Shown: positions 5,289 through 5,828 of the stretch, in pieces
Numbering within the stretch: position 1 is the stretch's first letter
How the letters are laid out: every line of letters begins with the position of its first letter
DNA from: Streptomyces sp. NRRL WC-3618
GTDB taxonomy: Bacteria; Actinomycetota; Actinomycetes; Streptomycetales; Streptomycetaceae
Direction: 5' to 3'
Length of the DNA stretch: 5,828 bases
NCBI RefSeq assembly: GCF_001280005.1
Contig: NZ_LGDW01000139.1
Coordinates: 1 to 5,828, forward strand
The notes under the pieces: model-generated
Database searches by the model: none
What the model saw: only the letters and a program-made list of their open reading frames with translations
What the model was told of the DNA's origin: nothing
Position numbers and translations under genes: made by a program

Positions 5289-5452
5289 CGTGAGCGGCCG
5301 ACCAAGGGCGCGGCTGGGAGGACGGCGGCGGCGGTGTCTGGCCCGCCCATGGACTCAATCTTGGTCGTGAGTTGGCGCAGATCGGAGGCGGCGCAGAGCA
5401 TGTAACTGAGACGGCGGGCCGCCGCCCCGGTCAGGAGCCTCGACCGCGTCAC
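5258..5452 (-). CDS. Small hypothetical protein (64 aa), start overlaps upstream stop
   Basis: The GTG start at 5450-5452 overlaps the TGA of the preceding minus-strand gene in the sequence GTGA, a spacing typical of translational coupling. The product is basic, with a helical stretch GAAARRLSYMLCAASDLRQL and a Pro/Arg-rich end. Codons in the first 50 residues favour G/C at the third position. There is no clear ribosome site of its own. It has no recognisable domain. Its last 31 bp overlap the 3' end of the + strand 397-aa gene, so the two transcripts converge. It could be a chance frame, but the overlap and codon bias argue for a real gene. Confidence 0.5.
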   Translation of the reverse strand: MTRSRLLTGAAARRLSYMLCAASDLRQLTTKIESMGGPDTAAAVLPAAPLVGRSRHRPARRSGP

Positions 5453-5828
5453 AGCCCGGTGAGTCCGAGGCGGCGGGCCAGTTCGTTCACCGCGGCGTGC
5501 TCATGGTCGGTCAGGTTCGCGCGCACGCCCAGGGAGATGCCCACGTCGGGGTCGTCGAGCGTCGGCGTCATCACGGCAGCGCCGATGAACGGGGTGGTGT
5601 CGGGCAGCAGCATCGCCAGGCGCTGTGCCCATACCGGATGCGGGCGGATCCAGGCCATGCCGGTGCGGGCGGCGTCGAAGAGGAGGATAGTGGGCTTGGT
5701 ATTAGCCTGCCGGAGCTTCTGCTCATCCTCTAGCCTCGAAGTTTCGTGACGGTCCGCCGACGGAGTTGGTGGACCGTTTTTGTGCCGTGGGTTGAGGCTG
5801 TGCAGGCCGAGGGCCCGGGTGTCGCCTC
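5449..5828 (-). CDS. Hypothetical protein, C-terminal part (runs off the right edge)
   Basis: The minus frame is open from the window edge to a TGA at 5449-5451, giving 125 residues. GC3 bias is strong through most of its length. The first 40 or so residues are polar and look disordered or linker-like (NPRHKNGPPTPSADRHETS, then LEDEQKLRQAN). A compact alpha/beta-looking domain follows: TILLFDAARTGMAWIRPHP, then LAMLLPDTTPFIGAAVMTP, then DVGISLGVRANLTDHEHA and ELARRLGLTGL. An internal ATG at 5656-5658 would start a 69-aa product but would cut off the first strand of this domain, so the longer frame is preferred. I do not recognise the family. It precedes the 64-aa ORF with a 4-bp GTGA overlap and probably shares a transcript with it. 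Confidence 0.6.
   Translation of the reverse strand, partial: GDTRALGLHSLNPRHKNGPPTPSADRHETSRLEDEQKLRQANTKPTILLFDAARTGMAWIRPHPVWAQRLAMLLPDTTPFIGAAVMTPTLDDPDVGISLGVRANLTDHEHAAVNELARRLGLTGL

Overview
The window looks like DNA from a high-GC actinomycete, most likely Streptomyces or a close relative. The genes have strongly GC-biased third codon positions. The protein types are typical of that group: a Ser/Thr/Pro-linker lipoprotein, a single-domain HATPase of the anti-sigma type, IS5-type DDE transposases, and a protein with a C-terminal GWSPYGPERR signature. No phage, CRISPR, rRNA or tRNA feature was seen. The left 3.3 kb reads as an accessory region full of insertion-sequence (IS) remnants and broken genes. 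The right 1.7 kb has intact hypothetical genes.

Layout from left to right. Positions 1-73 are the last codons of a + strand IS5-type transposase, followed by its 3' flank. Next is a minus-strand gene (178-726) that joins a repeated coiled-coil N-terminus to the active-site half of a Fic domain and probably carries a 3' frameshift. Then comes a solo IS end (785-878). After it lie two minus-strand genes 32 bp apart: a degenerate HATPase/anti-sigma-type protein (1590-2051) and a secreted lipoprotein (1012-1557). A short stretch on the opposite strand (1944-2111) looks like the tail of another broken gene. An internally deleted IS follows (2101-2700) with unusually long imperfect terminal repeats (64/72) and the C-terminal half of its transposase. 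A minus-strand gene with one membrane segment and two GxxAAxGDxI motifs reads directly into that IS.

The solo IS end and the right end of the deleted IS share an 81-bp perfect inverted repeat (778-858 and 2627-2707). It brackets the lipoprotein and HATPase genes and is flanked by ATC on both sides. This suggests a decayed composite-transposon-like unit, though outward homology is a competing explanation.

Positions 3272-4094 hold no gene I can support. They contain two clusters of the heptamer TGACGCT at about 11-bp spacing (two copies at 3442-3459 and four at 3658-3695). This geometry resembles operators bound by SARP or OmpR-type regulators.

The right part has a full-length 397-aa actinobacterial hypothetical gene on the + strand (4095-5288). 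It converges on a minus-strand pair joined by a GTGA stop/start overlap: a partial gene running off the right edge (5449-5828) and a 64-aa ORF (5258-5452). I recognise no complete biological system. The most worthwhile leads are the heptamer array, the 81-bp inverted repeat around the two-gene cargo, and the Fic chimera.
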